Source: Lewinella sp. JB7
GTDB lineage: Bacteria > Bacteroidota > Bacteroidia > Chitinophagales > Saprospiraceae
Assembly: GCF_024297185.1 (NCBI RefSeq)
Contig: NZ_JANCTD010000004.1
Span: 396,207-460,206, forward strand
DNA length: 64,000 bases
Direction of reading: 5' to 3'
Shown: positions 52,235 to 61,175 of the stretch, in pieces
Position numbering within the stretch: position 1 is the first letter of the stretch
Layout of the letters: each line of letters starts with the position of its first letter
Translations under genes and position numbers: made by a program
Notes under the pieces: model-generated
What the model saw: only the letters and a program-made list of their open reading frames with translations
Told to the model about the DNA's origin: nothing
Databases searched by the model: none

Positions 52235-52257
52235 GTCGATAATACGGATTAGGGGGG

Positions 52258-52265
52258 CAAAGATA
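52258..52265 (-). promoter_or_regulatory. -7 box of the leuC unit
   Basis: The minus strand reads TATCTTTG, a full TAnnTTTG match, 23 bases before the leuC ATG. No T-box or leader peptide was recognised between them. Confidence 0.5.
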
Positions 52266-52421
52266 ATCAGTCGGGCGGCGGTGCGCGGGTGCGGCGAACT
52301 TAGGGTAAAAGCAATGTCCGGTGGCTAAGGCGGCAAAGCGTTGCGAAAAAATCGCGAATAGTCCTCCGGGCGCGAAGGATTTGATTCTTTCTACGGTCCA
52401 AAGGGGGAATACCTTGCGTAC

Positions 52422-52997
52422 ATGGCCGAACCTACCGATACCGAGCTGATGGCCGGGGTAGCCCGGGGCGACACCCTCGCCCTGCGGTCGCTCTATGCCC
52501 GCTACGGCGATCGGGTCTACAACACCGCGCTGAGTTACCTGCAGATAGCGGCGGACGCGGAGGAGGTTACCCAGGATGTATTCACCAAAGTGTGGAGAAA
52601 GGCGGCTGGCTTCCGGGCGGAAAGTCAGGTAGCTACCTGGATCTACCGCATTACGACCAATACCGCGCTGACCGCCCTCGACCGGCGCAAGCGCCGCAAT
52701 ATCTTCGGCATGCTTCAAGCGCACGACCCCCCGGATTTTCATCACCCCGCCGCCCGCCTGGAGGAGCGGGAGACGAACCGCGCGCTGTTTGCCGCCATCT
52801 ACCGCCTACCCGACCGACAAAAGACCGCCTTCATCCTGAGCTACGTGGAAGAGCTGCCCCGCAACCAGGTAGCCGAGATCATGAAACTTTCCCTCAAAGC
52901 GGTCGAGAGCCTGCTCATGCGGGGTAAGAAAGGACTGCGCATTAATCTCGAGCACGCTTACCCCGACCGCGGGCAAGCCAAAACTACCCGAAAATGA
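52422..52997 (+). CDS. ECF-type RNA polymerase sigma factor
   Basis: A 191-residue sigma-70 family protein. Region 2 is at about 22-90 (LYARYGDRVYNTALSYL, AEEVTQDVFTKVWRKA, TWIYRITTNTALTALDRRKR). Region 4 is at about 128-178 (LPDRQKTAFILSYVEELPRNQVAEIMKLSLKAVES, written in two parts: LPDRQKTAFILSYVEELP and NQVAEIMKLSLKAVES). It overlaps the next gene by ATGA and starts a six-gene plus-strand unit, so it probably directs its own operon. Confidence 0.93.
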   Translation: MAEPTDTELMAGVARGDTLALRSLYARYGDRVYNTALSYLQIAADAEEVTQDVFTKVWRKAAGFRAESQVATWIYRITTNTALTALDRRKRRNIFGMLQAHDPPDFHHPAARLEERETNRALFAAIYRLPDRQKTAFILSYVEELPRNQVAEIMKLSLKAVESLLMRGKKGLRINLEHAYPDRGQAKTTRK

Positions 52998-53266
52998 CCC
53001 CCGAACATCCCGATCGCCTTGCCGAAGCCCTTCGCCACCTGGAACAGCTCCCGCGGGCTAGTCCGCCGGATGCGCTGCTGTCCCGGATCGAAGCCGGTTT
53101 ACGCGACACCCCCGTCATTCAGCTCGTCGACTGGCGCCGGATTGCCGCCGCCGCCGTCCTCTTCCTCGGGCTGAACGCCTCGGCGGTTTATTATCACCTC
53201 CAGCAATCGTCGGTCGCGGATACTGAACTGGCTTTAATCACGAGCTACCAACTCTACGAGGAATGA
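52994..53266 (+). CDS. Small membrane protein, putative anti-sigma factor
   Basis: A 90-residue protein with a soluble N-terminus (about 1-45) and one membrane helix (IAAAAVLFLGLNASAVYYHL, about 49-68). It is coupled to the ECF sigma gene by an ATGA overlap, the usual place of an anti-sigma factor. The HxxxCxxC zinc motif of classical anti-sigmas is absent, so the role is inferred from position and topology. Confidence 0.65.
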   Translation: MTPEHPDRLAEALRHLEQLPRASPPDALLSRIEAGLRDTPVIQLVDWRRIAAAAVLFLGLNASAVYYHLQQSSVADTELALITSYQLYEE

Positions 53267-53715
53267 ACAAACTACAAGCCTACCGGTGGGCGACCGCCGG
53301 ACTGCTGATCGTCAATCTTGTACTGCTCGCCGTAGTCTTCTTCGGCCCCGCCCCCCGCGGCGGCCCCCACGCCAGTGCCCGGGAAATCCTGGGGCTCGAT
53401 GATGACCAGCACGCGGAATTTCTGAGGCTGGCCGGGACTCACCGCCAGAACATGCAAGCGCTGAATGACCGGCAAACGCAGCTGCTCCGCACGTATCTGG
53501 AACAGCTGGCTACCGTTTCCGACGTCCCGCCCGTACCCGGGGAGGTCTGCAGCGTGGAAACAGAGAAGGTCCGGCTCACGTATCGCCACCTCAACGACAT
53601 TAAACAGTTGCTGACCGCGGAGCAAATGACGGCCTACCCCGTCTTCATCGAAGATATTCTGCAGAGAATTCTTCTTCAGCAGGAAAAAAATCCCCCGCCC
53701 CCGAAGGATTCCTAA
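53263..53715 (+). CDS. Spy/CpxP-like periplasmic protein with membrane anchor
   Basis: A 150-residue protein with an N-terminal helix (AGLLIVNLVLLAVVFFG) and a helical periplasmic part. ILGLDDDQHAEFLRLAGTHR, HLNDIKQLLTAEQMTAYPVF and the Met/His/Gln-rich helices resemble the heavy-metal sensor/Spy family that senses or chaperones in the envelope. It overlaps the previous gene by ATGA. Confidence 0.7.
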   Translation: MNKLQAYRWATAGLLIVNLVLLAVVFFGPAPRGGPHASAREILGLDDDQHAEFLRLAGTHRQNMQALNDRQTQLLRTYLEQLATVSDVPPVPGEVCSVETEKVRLTYRHLNDIKQLLTAEQMTAYPVFIEDILQRILLQQEKNPPPPKDS

Positions 53716-53747
53716 CCGGGTGTGGTCAAAGGGGAAAAAGTATCCTA

Positions 53748-54563
53748 ATGAATTACTTCCCCCTCGCCTTTTCCCTCGCCGGTTTACTCTGCTGCGGAGC
53801 CTGTCAGGAAGATAGCGACCTTACGACCCCTATCACGGAGTCGGGTGAGCTGCACGCCGCCTTCGCCGAATTCAATCCCGATGCCTTCAGTATCATGCTC
53901 GACGGCAATGAGGTGGTGATCGAGTCCAACGGACTACCCAATCACACCTCGCCCTACTGGTCCAACACTACCGAACGTACGGCCATCGATCCGATGGGAA
54001 ACACGCTGGTCACGCCGGCCGCCGCGTCCGATCATCCCCTCTTCGTGGAGCCCACGGCCACCACCTTCGAAAAGATGGCGCCGGGCAACATCGACGACTT
54101 CAACGGCTCGTACACCCTCACGGTACCCGCGAGCCCGGTGAAGGCGAACTCCAGTTCCGCCACGGGCCTCGGTCCCATCGGCATGGCGGTCAGCGGTGCC
54201 ATGATCTACGACGATCAGGAAGGGCCCAACGTTCCCCTCGATAACGCGATTTCCTCTTTCGACTACTCGGCCGCGCACACCGGCCCGCAGAGTTATCACT
54301 ACCACCTGGAGCCGAAGGCCTTTTCGGACGACGACGATAAACTGGTCGGCATCATTTCCGACGGCTTTTTCATCTATGGCCGCAAGTGCAATGCCACCGG
54401 TACCTACCCCACCGACCTGGACGAATCCGGCGGGCATACCTCCATCACCCAGCATACGCTGGAGGAGGAATACCACTACCACATCCAGAACGAATTGTAC
54501 CTGGGTACCTACTACATCCTATTCCCCGGCAACTACCAGGGAAGTCCTAACGCCATTCAGTAA
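53748..54563 (+). CDS. YHYH-domain lipoprotein
   Basis: A 271-residue lipoprotein (lipobox CGAC) of the YHYH family, named for the motif seen twice here: SYHYHLEPKAF near 185 and EYHYHIQNELY near 243. The two His pairs suggest a metal site, but no activity is established for the family. Other parts (NHTSPYWSN, GPIGMAVSGAMIYDD, DGFFIYGRK) are typical. It is 32 bases after the Spy-like gene and one base before the next. Confidence 0.9.
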   Translation: MNYFPLAFSLAGLLCCGACQEDSDLTTPITESGELHAAFAEFNPDAFSIMLDGNEVVIESNGLPNHTSPYWSNTTERTAIDPMGNTLVTPAAASDHPLFVEPTATTFEKMAPGNIDDFNGSYTLTVPASPVKANSSSATGLGPIGMAVSGAMIYDDQEGPNVPLDNAISSFDYSAAHTGPQSYHYHLEPKAFSDDDDKLVGIISDGFFIYGRKCNATGTYPTDLDESGGHTSITQHTLEEEYHYHIQNELYLGTYYILFPGNYQGSPNAIQ

Positions 54564-54564
54564 A

Positions 54565-55176
54565 GTGAAGCGTCTATTTCACTATATTTCTTCCCTGAGC
54601 CCGATCCTGCTGGCCGTGCTGTGGAGTAACTGTACCCCTACGGTTGATTCCGCGGTCACGGACCAGTCGGTACCGGCCATCACCGTACCGGCCGACCGGC
54701 TCACCACGGACCTCAACACTCCAATCACCCGGTTCGCGGGCGTCCCCTTCACGGGCACTGCGGTAGAAAATTACCCGGATGGTACGATCGCGGTACGCAC
54801 CGACTACCTCAATGGGCGTCGCCACGGCCTGCACCGCAAGTATTTTCCGGACGGGCGACTGAGCTTCGCGAGCCACTACGTGAGCGGACGCCAGGACGGG
54901 GAAACCCGCAGCTGGTGGAGTAACGGTAACCTGCGTTCCGTATCCCGCTTCGTGGATGGCGTGGCCAGCGGCGTGCAGGAGCAATGGTACGATTCGGGCG
55001 CGCCCTTCAAAACCCTGCGTTTGGTCGACGGCCGGGAAGAAGGCCTCCAGCAAGCTTGGCGGGAGAACGGCCAACTTTACAACAATTACGAAGCGCGCGA
55101 CGGCCGGACGTTCGGACTCCGGCGCGCCAACCTCTGCTACACCCTCGAAGATGAAGAAGTACGCTATGCCAAGTAA
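54565..55176 (+). CDS. MORN-repeat (YwqK-like) protein
   Basis: A 203-residue protein with a lipoprotein-like start (LLAVLWSNC) and about five ~23-residue MORN-type repeats: YPDGTIAVRTDYLNGRRHG, YFPDGRLSFASHYVSGRQDG, WWSNGNLRSVSRFVDGVASG, WYDSGAPFKTLRLVDGREEG and WRENGQLYNNYEARDGRTFG. These are often labelled antitoxin YwqK, but no toxin lies here. The GTG start at 54565 comes one base after the YHYH stop. The end overlaps the SCO gene. Confidence 0.83.
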   Translation: MKRLFHYISSLSPILLAVLWSNCTPTVDSAVTDQSVPAITVPADRLTTDLNTPITRFAGVPFTGTAVENYPDGTIAVRTDYLNGRRHGLHRKYFPDGRLSFASHYVSGRQDGETRSWWSNGNLRSVSRFVDGVASGVQEQWYDSGAPFKTLRLVDGREEGLQQAWRENGQLYNNYEARDGRTFGLRRANLCYTLEDEEVRYAK

Positions 55177-55816
55177 ATCGTTCCTGACCGCCCTCGGCCT
55201 GCTCCTGATGCTTTCCTGCGGGGAAGCAGACCGCTCCGAAGCGGCGTCCCTACCCTACTACCGGGAGGCGACCTTCACCCCCCACTGGTTCACGGCGGAT
55301 AGCGATTCCCTCGCGGACTTTCACCAGATCAGTCCTTTCCGTCTGGTAGACCAACTGGGCGATACGGTCACCGAGGCTATGCTGGCGGATAAAATCTACG
55401 TCGCCAATTTCTTCTTCACGGCCTGCCCCGGCATCTGTCCGAAAATGACCAATAACATGACCGTGTTACAGGATGCCTTCCGGGAGGTGCCGGACGTCAA
55501 ACTGCTCTCGCATTCCGTGACCCCGAACTACGATTCGGTGGCCGTACTCCGGAATTACGCCGAATCCAACGGCGTGGATGCCGGTACCTGGCACCTGCTC
55601 ACCGGCGACCGCGACCAGATCTACCGACTCGGGCGCCAGGATTACTTCGCGGAGGAGGATCTGGGCCTCGAGCGCGAGCAGGACGATTTTCTACATACGG
55701 AGAACTTCGTCCTCGTCGACCGGGACCGTCACATTCGCGGTATCTATAACGGGCTAAGCCTGGCTTCCGTGGACCAATTGACGCGGGATATCCGTACCCT
55801 GCTGGCGGAAAGGTAA
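55151..55816 (+). CDS. SCO1/SenC-family copper chaperone / thiol-redox lipoprotein
   Basis: A 221-residue thioredoxin-fold lipoprotein (lipobox LMLSC). The copper-binding pair is in FFTACPGICPKMTNNM (CxxxC, about 98-102), and the third ligand His is in FLHTENFVLVDRD (about 186). SCO proteins load copper into cytochrome oxidase or act in redox sensing. It is the last gene of the sigma/YHYH unit. The start at 55151 overlaps the MORN gene by 26 bases; the next Met at 55166 is possible. Confidence 0.92.
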   Translation: MKKYAMPSKSFLTALGLLLMLSCGEADRSEAASLPYYREATFTPHWFTADSDSLADFHQISPFRLVDQLGDTVTEAMLADKIYVANFFFTACPGICPKMTNNMTVLQDAFREVPDVKLLSHSVTPNYDSVAVLRNYAESNGVDAGTWHLLTGDRDQIYRLGRQDYFAEEDLGLEREQDDFLHTENFVLVDRDRHIRGIYNGLSLASVDQLTRDIRTLLAER

Positions 55817-55822
55817 ACCGCC

Positions 55823-56977
55823 TTAGGCGGCCATCCCCTCCATCATCCGTTCCAGGTCGGCATCTTCCACTTCCTTCTTCTGGTCGGCAATGCTGAGGAA
55901 TTCCTGGTAGATGTTGTCGAGTTGAACCTTGGTAAGGTTATACCCCAGGTTCTTGAAGCGGTAGGCCAGGGCGGCGCGGCCGCTGCGGGCGGTCAGGACG
56001 ATCTTGGACTGGTCAACGCCGACCTCCGCGGGATCGATGATCTCGTAGGTGTCGCGGCGTTTGATGACACCGTCCTGGTGAATGCCACTGGAGTGGGCAA
56101 AGGCATTGTCGCCTACGATCGCTTTGTTAGGCTGCACCATCATACCCATGCTCTCACTGACCAGGTGACTGGTTTCCAGCAGCAGTTTGGAATTAACGTT
56201 GGTGTACAGGTTGAGCTGGGGGTGCTGGCGCATGATCATGACCACTTCCTCCAGGGAGGTGTTGCCGGCCCGCTCTCCGATACCGTTGATGGTACACTCG
56301 ATCTGGCGGGCACCGTTTTGCGCTCCGGCGATGGAGTTGGCGGTTGCCAGCCCGAGATCATTGTGACAGTGGGTACTTAGGGTACACTTGTGGATGCCGT
56401 TGACGTTATCGCGCAGGTAGGCGATTTTCGCCCCGTACTCCTGGGGAAGGCAGTAGCCCGTGGTGTCGGGAATGTTGAGCACGGTGGCTCCCGCGTCCAC
56501 GACCGCCTGAATAACGCGGGCCAGGAATTCGTTGTCGGCGCGGCCGGCATCTTCGGCGTAGAACTCCACGTCTTCCACGTACGATTTGGCGTGCTTTACG
56601 GCGGCGACGGCCCGCTCGATGATTTTGTCGGGGGTAGTACGTAATTTGTACTGAATGTGGCTTTCACTGACGCCGATGCCCGTGTGGATGCGGGGGTGCC
56701 GGGCTACCTTAAGGGCTTCCGCGGCGACGTCGATGTCGTTCATCACGGCGCGGGTAAGACCACAGACGACTACGTCCTTGACGGTCTGCCCGATCTCGAC
56801 CACGGACTTGAAGTCGCCGGGGCTGGAGACGGGAAAGCCGGCCTCGATAACGTCCACGCCGAGGAGTTCGAGCTGGCGCGCGATGACCACCTTCTGGCGG
56901 GTATCGAGCTTACAGCCGGGCACTTGCTCGCCGTCGCGGAGGGTGGTGTCAAAAATTTGGACTTGGTTAGTATTCAT
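55823..56977 (-). CDS. leuA: 2-isopropylmalate synthase, short form
   Basis: A 384-residue alpha-IPM synthase, first step of leucine synthesis. [14 protein letters not shown] at the start, [15 protein letters not shown] (metal-binding HxH, about 205) and [15 protein letters not shown] are diagnostic of LeuA. Classical LeuA is about 520 residues; the C-terminal domain that binds leucine for feedback is missing here. It sits apart from leuCDB, across the sigma operon. Confidence 0.92.
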   Translation of the reverse strand: MNTNQVQIFDTTLRDGEQVPGCKLDTRQKVVIARQLELLGVDVIEAGFPVSSPGDFKSVVEIGQTVKDVVVCGLTRAVMNDIDVAAEALKVARHPRIHTGIGVSESHIQYKLRTTPDKIIERAVAAVKHAKSYVEDVEFYAEDAGRADNEFLARVIQAVVDAGATVLNIPDTTGYCLPQEYGAKIAYLRDNVNGIHKCTLSTHCHNDLGLATANSIAGAQNGARQIECTINGIGERAGNTSLEEVVMIMRQHPQLNLYTNVNSKLLLETSHLVSESMGMMVQPNKAIVGDNAFAHSSGIHQDGVIKRRDTYEIIDPAEVGVDQSKIVLTARSGRAALAYRFKNLGYNLTKVQLDNIYQEFLSIADQKKEVEDADLERMMEGMAA

Positions 56978-57181
56978 ACTTGTTGCGGGCCGGTTACCGG
57001 GCTTCTTATATCTTTAGGGCTTAATTCGGGACAGAACGTAGTCGATCACATAAAAATACCGCTTCCCCGGGGAATGCGGAGTGGGATACCCCCATATTAT
57101 CTACCGTATTGCTACGTGGGTGTCAAAGGAATTGTTCTGTAACCTTTTGACATTCAACCTTGTACTGAAACAGTTTATACA

Positions 57182-58738
57182 ATGCCCAAGCAGAAGACCG
57201 ACGACTTACTCAAACTGGTGGCTTCCCTCAATCGCGCCGAAAAGCGTCACTTCCGCTTGTTCGTCAAACGCAACCAGCAGGCGGATGCGGACATCCTCTT
57301 TCTCCAACTCTTCGACATACTGGAGCGCACCGGCGAGTACGACGAGGCGTATCTCCTTAAGCGGATCGAAGGTATAAAAAAGTCTCAGCTGAGCAACCTG
57401 AAGGCTCATCTCTACAAACAGCTGCTGACGAGTCTCCGACTACTGAATCGCAACAAGGATGAGGAAATCACCCTGCGGGAGAACCTGGACTACGCCCGCA
57501 TTCTCTACAATAAGGGCCTCTACCGCCAGTCGCTCGACATTCTGGACAAGGTAAAAAAGCGGTCCATCGAAGTGGATTCCCACACCATCGCCCTGGAGAC
57601 CGCCCAGTTCGAAAAACTGATCGAAGGGCAGTACATCACCCGCAGCATCGAGGGGCGGGCCGAAGAACTCAGCAAGGAGTGTGATCTGCTCACCCAGATG
57701 ATCAGCGATTCCAACGCCTTCTCCAATCTCTCCCTTCGCCTTTACGGGCTGTACCTCAAGAACGGTATGGTGAGCAGCCACGAAGAATCGGAAGAGGTGC
57801 TGGCCTTCTTTCGCGACAACCTGCCCACCGGCGATTTCGACCGGCTCGACTTCTGGGGAAAGGTCTACTACTGCCAGAGCTATACCTGGATGCACCTGAT
57901 GCGGCAGGAATTCCCCCTCTGCTACCGCTATACCCAGCGGTGGGTCGAGCTGTTCCGCGAGAACCCGCGCATGATCGAGGCCAACGCCCCCCTCTACCTG
58001 AAGGGACTGCACAACCACCTGGCCAACCTCTTTAACATGTGGCAGTACGATAAATTTATCGGCGAGCTCCACCACCTGGATTTGTTCCCCCACCAGTTCG
58101 ACCTGACGAACAACGTCAACGTAGCCGGACTCTATCACCTCTACCAGTTTGATCACCAGATCCGGCGGCACTACATGGAGGGGACTTTCTCCGAAGGCCT
58201 GGGTCTCGTGCCCCAGATCATGGAGGTAATCGAAGACAACCGCTACAACTGGGATCATCACCGCCATATGGTGTTCTACTACCGTATAGCTTGCCTGTAC
58301 TTCGGAAGCGGCGACAACGACACCGCCATCGACTACCTCAACCTGATCATCAACCAGCGAAGCCCGAATTACCGCTCGGACATTCAGGCTTACGCCCGCA
58401 TTCTGAGCCTCATCTGTCACTTCGAAATGGGCAACGTACAGTTAGTGGAGTACCAGGTCAAGTCCGTTTACCGCTTCCTTTCCAAGGTAGAGCACCTGCA
58501 ACAGACCCAGCAGATCATCTTCCGCTTCCTGCGCCGCATCCCGCGGATCCGCGAGGAGGACCTCCGCGACGAATTCATCAAGCTCAAAAAGCGACTGGAC
58601 GAGGTCGCCAAGATCCCCTACGAGTCACGGCCCTTCACCTATCTTGACATTCCCAGTTGGCTGGAATCGAAGATCGAGGGCGTATCGGTACAGGAAGTGA
58701 TCCGGCGGCAGTTCGAGGAGAACCGGCAGATCGCTTAA
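57182..58738 (+). CDS. Conserved all-helical protein, TPR-like
   Basis: A 518-residue soluble protein without signal peptide. It is made of helices with alpha-solenoid character: KKSQLSNLKAHLYKQLLTSL, LDYARILYNKGLYRQSLDIL, YYRIACLYFGSGDNDTAIDY and ARILSLICHFEMGNVQLVEY resemble TPR units. Proteins of this size and start (LLKLVASLNRAEKRHFRLFV) seem common in Bacteroidota and have no known function. It lies between leuA and hemA on the opposite strand. Confidence 0.8.
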   Translation: MPKQKTDDLLKLVASLNRAEKRHFRLFVKRNQQADADILFLQLFDILERTGEYDEAYLLKRIEGIKKSQLSNLKAHLYKQLLTSLRLLNRNKDEEITLRENLDYARILYNKGLYRQSLDILDKVKKRSIEVDSHTIALETAQFEKLIEGQYITRSIEGRAEELSKECDLLTQMISDSNAFSNLSLRLYGLYLKNGMVSSHEESEEVLAFFRDNLPTGDFDRLDFWGKVYYCQSYTWMHLMRQEFPLCYRYTQRWVELFRENPRMIEANAPLYLKGLHNHLANLFNMWQYDKFIGELHHLDLFPHQFDLTNNVNVAGLYHLYQFDHQIRRHYMEGTFSEGLGLVPQIMEVIEDNRYNWDHHRHMVFYYRIACLYFGSGDNDTAIDYLNLIINQRSPNYRSDIQAYARILSLICHFEMGNVQLVEYQVKSVYRFLSKVEHLQQTQQIIFRFLRRIPRIREEDLRDEFIKLKKRLDEVAKIPYESRPFTYLDIPSWLESKIEGVSVQEVIRRQFEENRQIA

Positions 58739-58749
58739 GTAAGCAATCT

Positions 58750-60021
58750 TTAGCTGACCGCTTCGGAGGTGGCTCGCCGGGGGGATAAATCCGCCGGAGC
58801 CGGCGGCCGGCGCGTCAGTACCGCCTCCCGCGCGGCCTGCATGGGGATACCGATGCAACGCTTCTCCATGTACATCATCATCCGGTCCATCAGCTCGCGT
58901 GCCTGGGGATCCAGGTCTTCGAGCTCCTTACGGAACACCTTATTGACGGCGTTGTGGCGGATCGCCTTGATCTGTCCCGGCACCTCCTGCATGGCCCGCT
59001 CGATGAGCCGGGTCTGGTAGAGCGTTTCGGTTTCCTCCAGGTGACGGTCGATGATCTCGTGGGCGAGGTCGACTTCGCGACGACGAAAATCCATATTCTC
59101 CTCCGCCAGCGCCCGCAGGTGCTCGATGGCGATGTAGGTGAACGTAAAGTTGGCCAGGGTAGCGTCGGCCACGTCGGCGGGAACACCGAGGTCGACTACG
59201 ATCTTGTCCGCGGAGGACTCTCCGGCCAGTAAACCGGAAAAGATCTCGGGCGTAATGGTGGCCTGAGCGGATGCCGTGCAAACGAACAGTACGTCAAAAC
59301 CCTCACGGTAAGTGGGGAGATCGTCGAGGCCGATCGCACGACCGTTGGCAAATCCGCTCACCAGTTGCTCCGCGCGTTGCACGGTCCGGTTCGCGATGGT
59401 GACGTTCGTGTAGCCTTGTTTGCGCAGAAACTTGGTGACGAGCAGGTTCGTTTGCCCGGCGCCAACCAGCAGAATACGCGCCTTACGACTCGGAGCGTAC
59501 CGTTGCAGTTGCTGCATGGACAGGGAAACGACGGAAACGGACTTTTCGCCGATCCGGGTATTCGCGTAGATGTCTTTCGCGGCGAGTACGGCCTGGTTGC
59601 AGATGATGCGCAGGTCATCACCGATAAGCCCCCATTCCCAGCAGCGTTCCTGGCTTTCCCGAAGTTGCCCCAAGATCTGCCGCTCCCCGACAACCAGGGA
59701 ATCGATCGACCCGGCCACCTCGTACAGGTGCCGTATCGCGTGCAATCCCGACAGGTGCTTCAGGCGGCTCAGCCCCGCGGCGGGTACCGGCAAGAGCGCA
59801 CGCTTGAACATGTCGTCTACCTGCTGATCCGTCGTAAAGAGGAGCAGAATGCGGTTACACGTGGAAGAGTAAAAGACTTCGTCCACCAGTCCCCGCTCCC
59901 GTAGTTGAGTCAGGCGGTCGCGCAGACCATCCCCCCCCTCGAACGCGGTGACCAACTCACCAACCTCTTTCAGTTTGGCATTGCGGTGAGTAAGCGTGAG
60001 AATGTGAAAGTGCTGCAGCAT
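58750..60021 (-). CDS. hemA: Glutamyl-tRNA reductase
   Basis: A 423-residue enzyme making glutamate-1-semialdehyde from Glu-tRNA, the first step of haem synthesis. The nucleophile Cys is in FYSSTCNRILLL (about 52). VVGERQILGQLRESQE, the NADPH loop LVGAGQTN and the dimer domain to ELMDRMMMYMEKR are intact. The ATG at 60021 is chosen: a TATCTTTG box at 60042-60049 would start transcription after the upstream GTG alternative. Confidence 0.95.
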   Translation of the reverse strand: MLQHFHILTLTHRNAKLKEVGELVTAFEGGDGLRDRLTQLRERGLVDEVFYSSTCNRILLLFTTDQQVDDMFKRALLPVPAAGLSRLKHLSGLHAIRHLYEVAGSIDSLVVGERQILGQLRESQERCWEWGLIGDDLRIICNQAVLAAKDIYANTRIGEKSVSVVSLSMQQLQRYAPSRKARILLVGAGQTNLLVTKFLRKQGYTNVTIANRTVQRAEQLVSGFANGRAIGLDDLPTYREGFDVLFVCTASAQATITPEIFSGLLAGESSADKIVVDLGVPADVADATLANFTFTYIAIEHLRALAEENMDFRRREVDLAHEIIDRHLEETETLYQTRLIERAMQEVPGQIKAIRHNAVNKVFRKELEDLDPQARELMDRMMMYMEKRCIGIPMQAAREAVLTRRPPAPADLSPRRATSEAVS

Positions 60022-60041
60022 AAATGGGGTCGGAACGGCCA

Positions 60042-60049
60042 CAAAGATA
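60042..60049 (-). promoter_or_regulatory. -7 box of hemA
   Basis: The minus strand reads TATCTTTG, 20 bases before the ATG at 60021. It supports that start over a GTG that overlaps the box. Confidence 0.55.
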
Positions 60050-60110
60050 ATTTAAGGGCGCAGGGATTCTGTCATAATGGGGTAGAAATAGGAGTAAGGC
60101 AAAGCTTAAC

Positions 60111-60253
60111 CATCCCACCACCCTACCATTCCTACCACCCCACCATCCCACCATCCTACCACTCTACCACTCTACCACCCTAACAGCCTAAACTACTAAC
60201 AGCCTACCCCCTACCCCCTACCCCCTACCCCCTACCCCACTACCCTACTCCCC
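60111..60253. repeat. C-rich low-complexity tract with (CTACCCC)n, G-quadruplex-prone
   Basis: Loose CCTACCAC/CCCACCAT words from 60111 turn into five perfect CTACCCC units at 60204-60238, with degenerate ones to 60253. The minus strand reads (GGGGTAG)n with many closely spaced G4 runs. The antiporter stop lies inside this array. Confidence 0.9.
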
Positions 60254-61173
60254 TCTTCCACGATCGCCGAGAAGTACCAGGCATAAAACAACAACAACAC
60301 GTAACCTTCCCACCGGGTGATCTTGCGGTTGTTACTCATGACGCCGAGCAAAATGGTCATCACGATCATCAGCGGCAGGTACACGGAAATGATCTCCGCC
60401 GGAATGACCAGCGGGCCGAAGAAGCGCGGAATGGCCATCACGATGAAGGTGTTGAAAATATTGGACCCGATCGCGTTTCCCACGGCAATTGAGGCCTTTC
60501 CCTTACGGGCCGCCGCCAGGCTCACGGCCACCTCCGGCAAGCTCGTCCCTACGGCCACCGCCGAAAGAGCGATGACACTCGGAGCGATATTCAGGATCTG
60601 ACTGATCCCCGTGATTGCATCGATGACGTACGAAGCCGAGATGCTCACGCCCGCCCCGCCGAGTAGGAGCAACAAATAATCACGCGCCCCCGCCCCGGGT
60701 CGATCCTCCTTGTCCGGGCGATCCTGATCCTTAAAACTGTACGCCAGAAAGATGATGATCCCCCCCAGAAACAGGAAGCATTCGAAGAAGGAAAGCGTAC
60801 CGTCCATCACCGCGAAGTACAGCAGAAAAGCACTGCCCCACAGGAAGGGAATATCGATGTGCCAGAGGTTATAATCCAGATCGATGTTCTTGACCACCAC
60901 GGCGGTAAGTCCGAGTACCAGGGCGATGTTGGTGATGTTGGACCCCACGACATTGCCCACGACAATCTGACTGGTCCCCTCCAGCACCGATACGATGCTG
61001 GTCGCTAATTCCGGCAGCGAAGTCCCGAAGGCCACGATCGTAACTCCGATGATGAACGGACTGATGCCCAGCGACAATCCGATGCGCTCGGCGGACTCCA
61101 CGAATCGATCGCTCGACCACAGCAACGCCGCGATGGCGACGACGAAAATGCCAATCTGAAGGTATAGTTCCAT
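60232..61173 (-). CDS. Calcium/sodium antiporter, CaCA family
   Basis: A 313-residue inner-membrane exchanger with ten helices in two inverted halves. The alpha repeats are present: FGTSLPELATSIVSVLEG with VVGNVVGSNITN, and GTSLPEVAVSLAAARKG with AVGNAIGSNIFN. This matches YrbG-type exchangers. Its last codons (SRVVG) run into the G-rich repeat. It starts 2 bases after the acyltransferase stop, so the two form a unit. Confidence 0.94.
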   Translation of the reverse strand: MELYLQIGIFVVAIAALLWSSDRFVESAERIGLSLGISPFIIGVTIVAFGTSLPELATSIVSVLEGTSQIVVGNVVGSNITNIALVLGLTAVVVKNIDLDYNLWHIDIPFLWGSAFLLYFAVMDGTLSFFECFLFLGGIIIFLAYSFKDQDRPDKEDRPGAGARDYLLLLLGGAGVSISASYVIDAITGISQILNIAPSVIALSAVAVGTSLPEVAVSLAAARKGKASIAVGNAIGSNIFNTFIVMAIPRFFGPLVIPAEIISVYLPLMIVMTILLGVMSNNRKITRWEGYVLLLFYAWYFSAIVEEGSRVVG

Positions 61174-61175
61174 GG

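Noticed and set aside
51104..52252. Long frame opposite leuC
   Set aside because: Antisense shadow; the leuC reading is unambiguous.
52235..52421. Leader peptide or T-box controlling leu genes
   Set aside because: Looked for Leu-codon runs and a T-box; neither is visible.
54565..55176. Toxin-antitoxin locus, from the YwqK 'antitoxin' label
   Set aside because: No toxin partner; the MORN gene is embedded in the sigma/YHYH/SCO unit.
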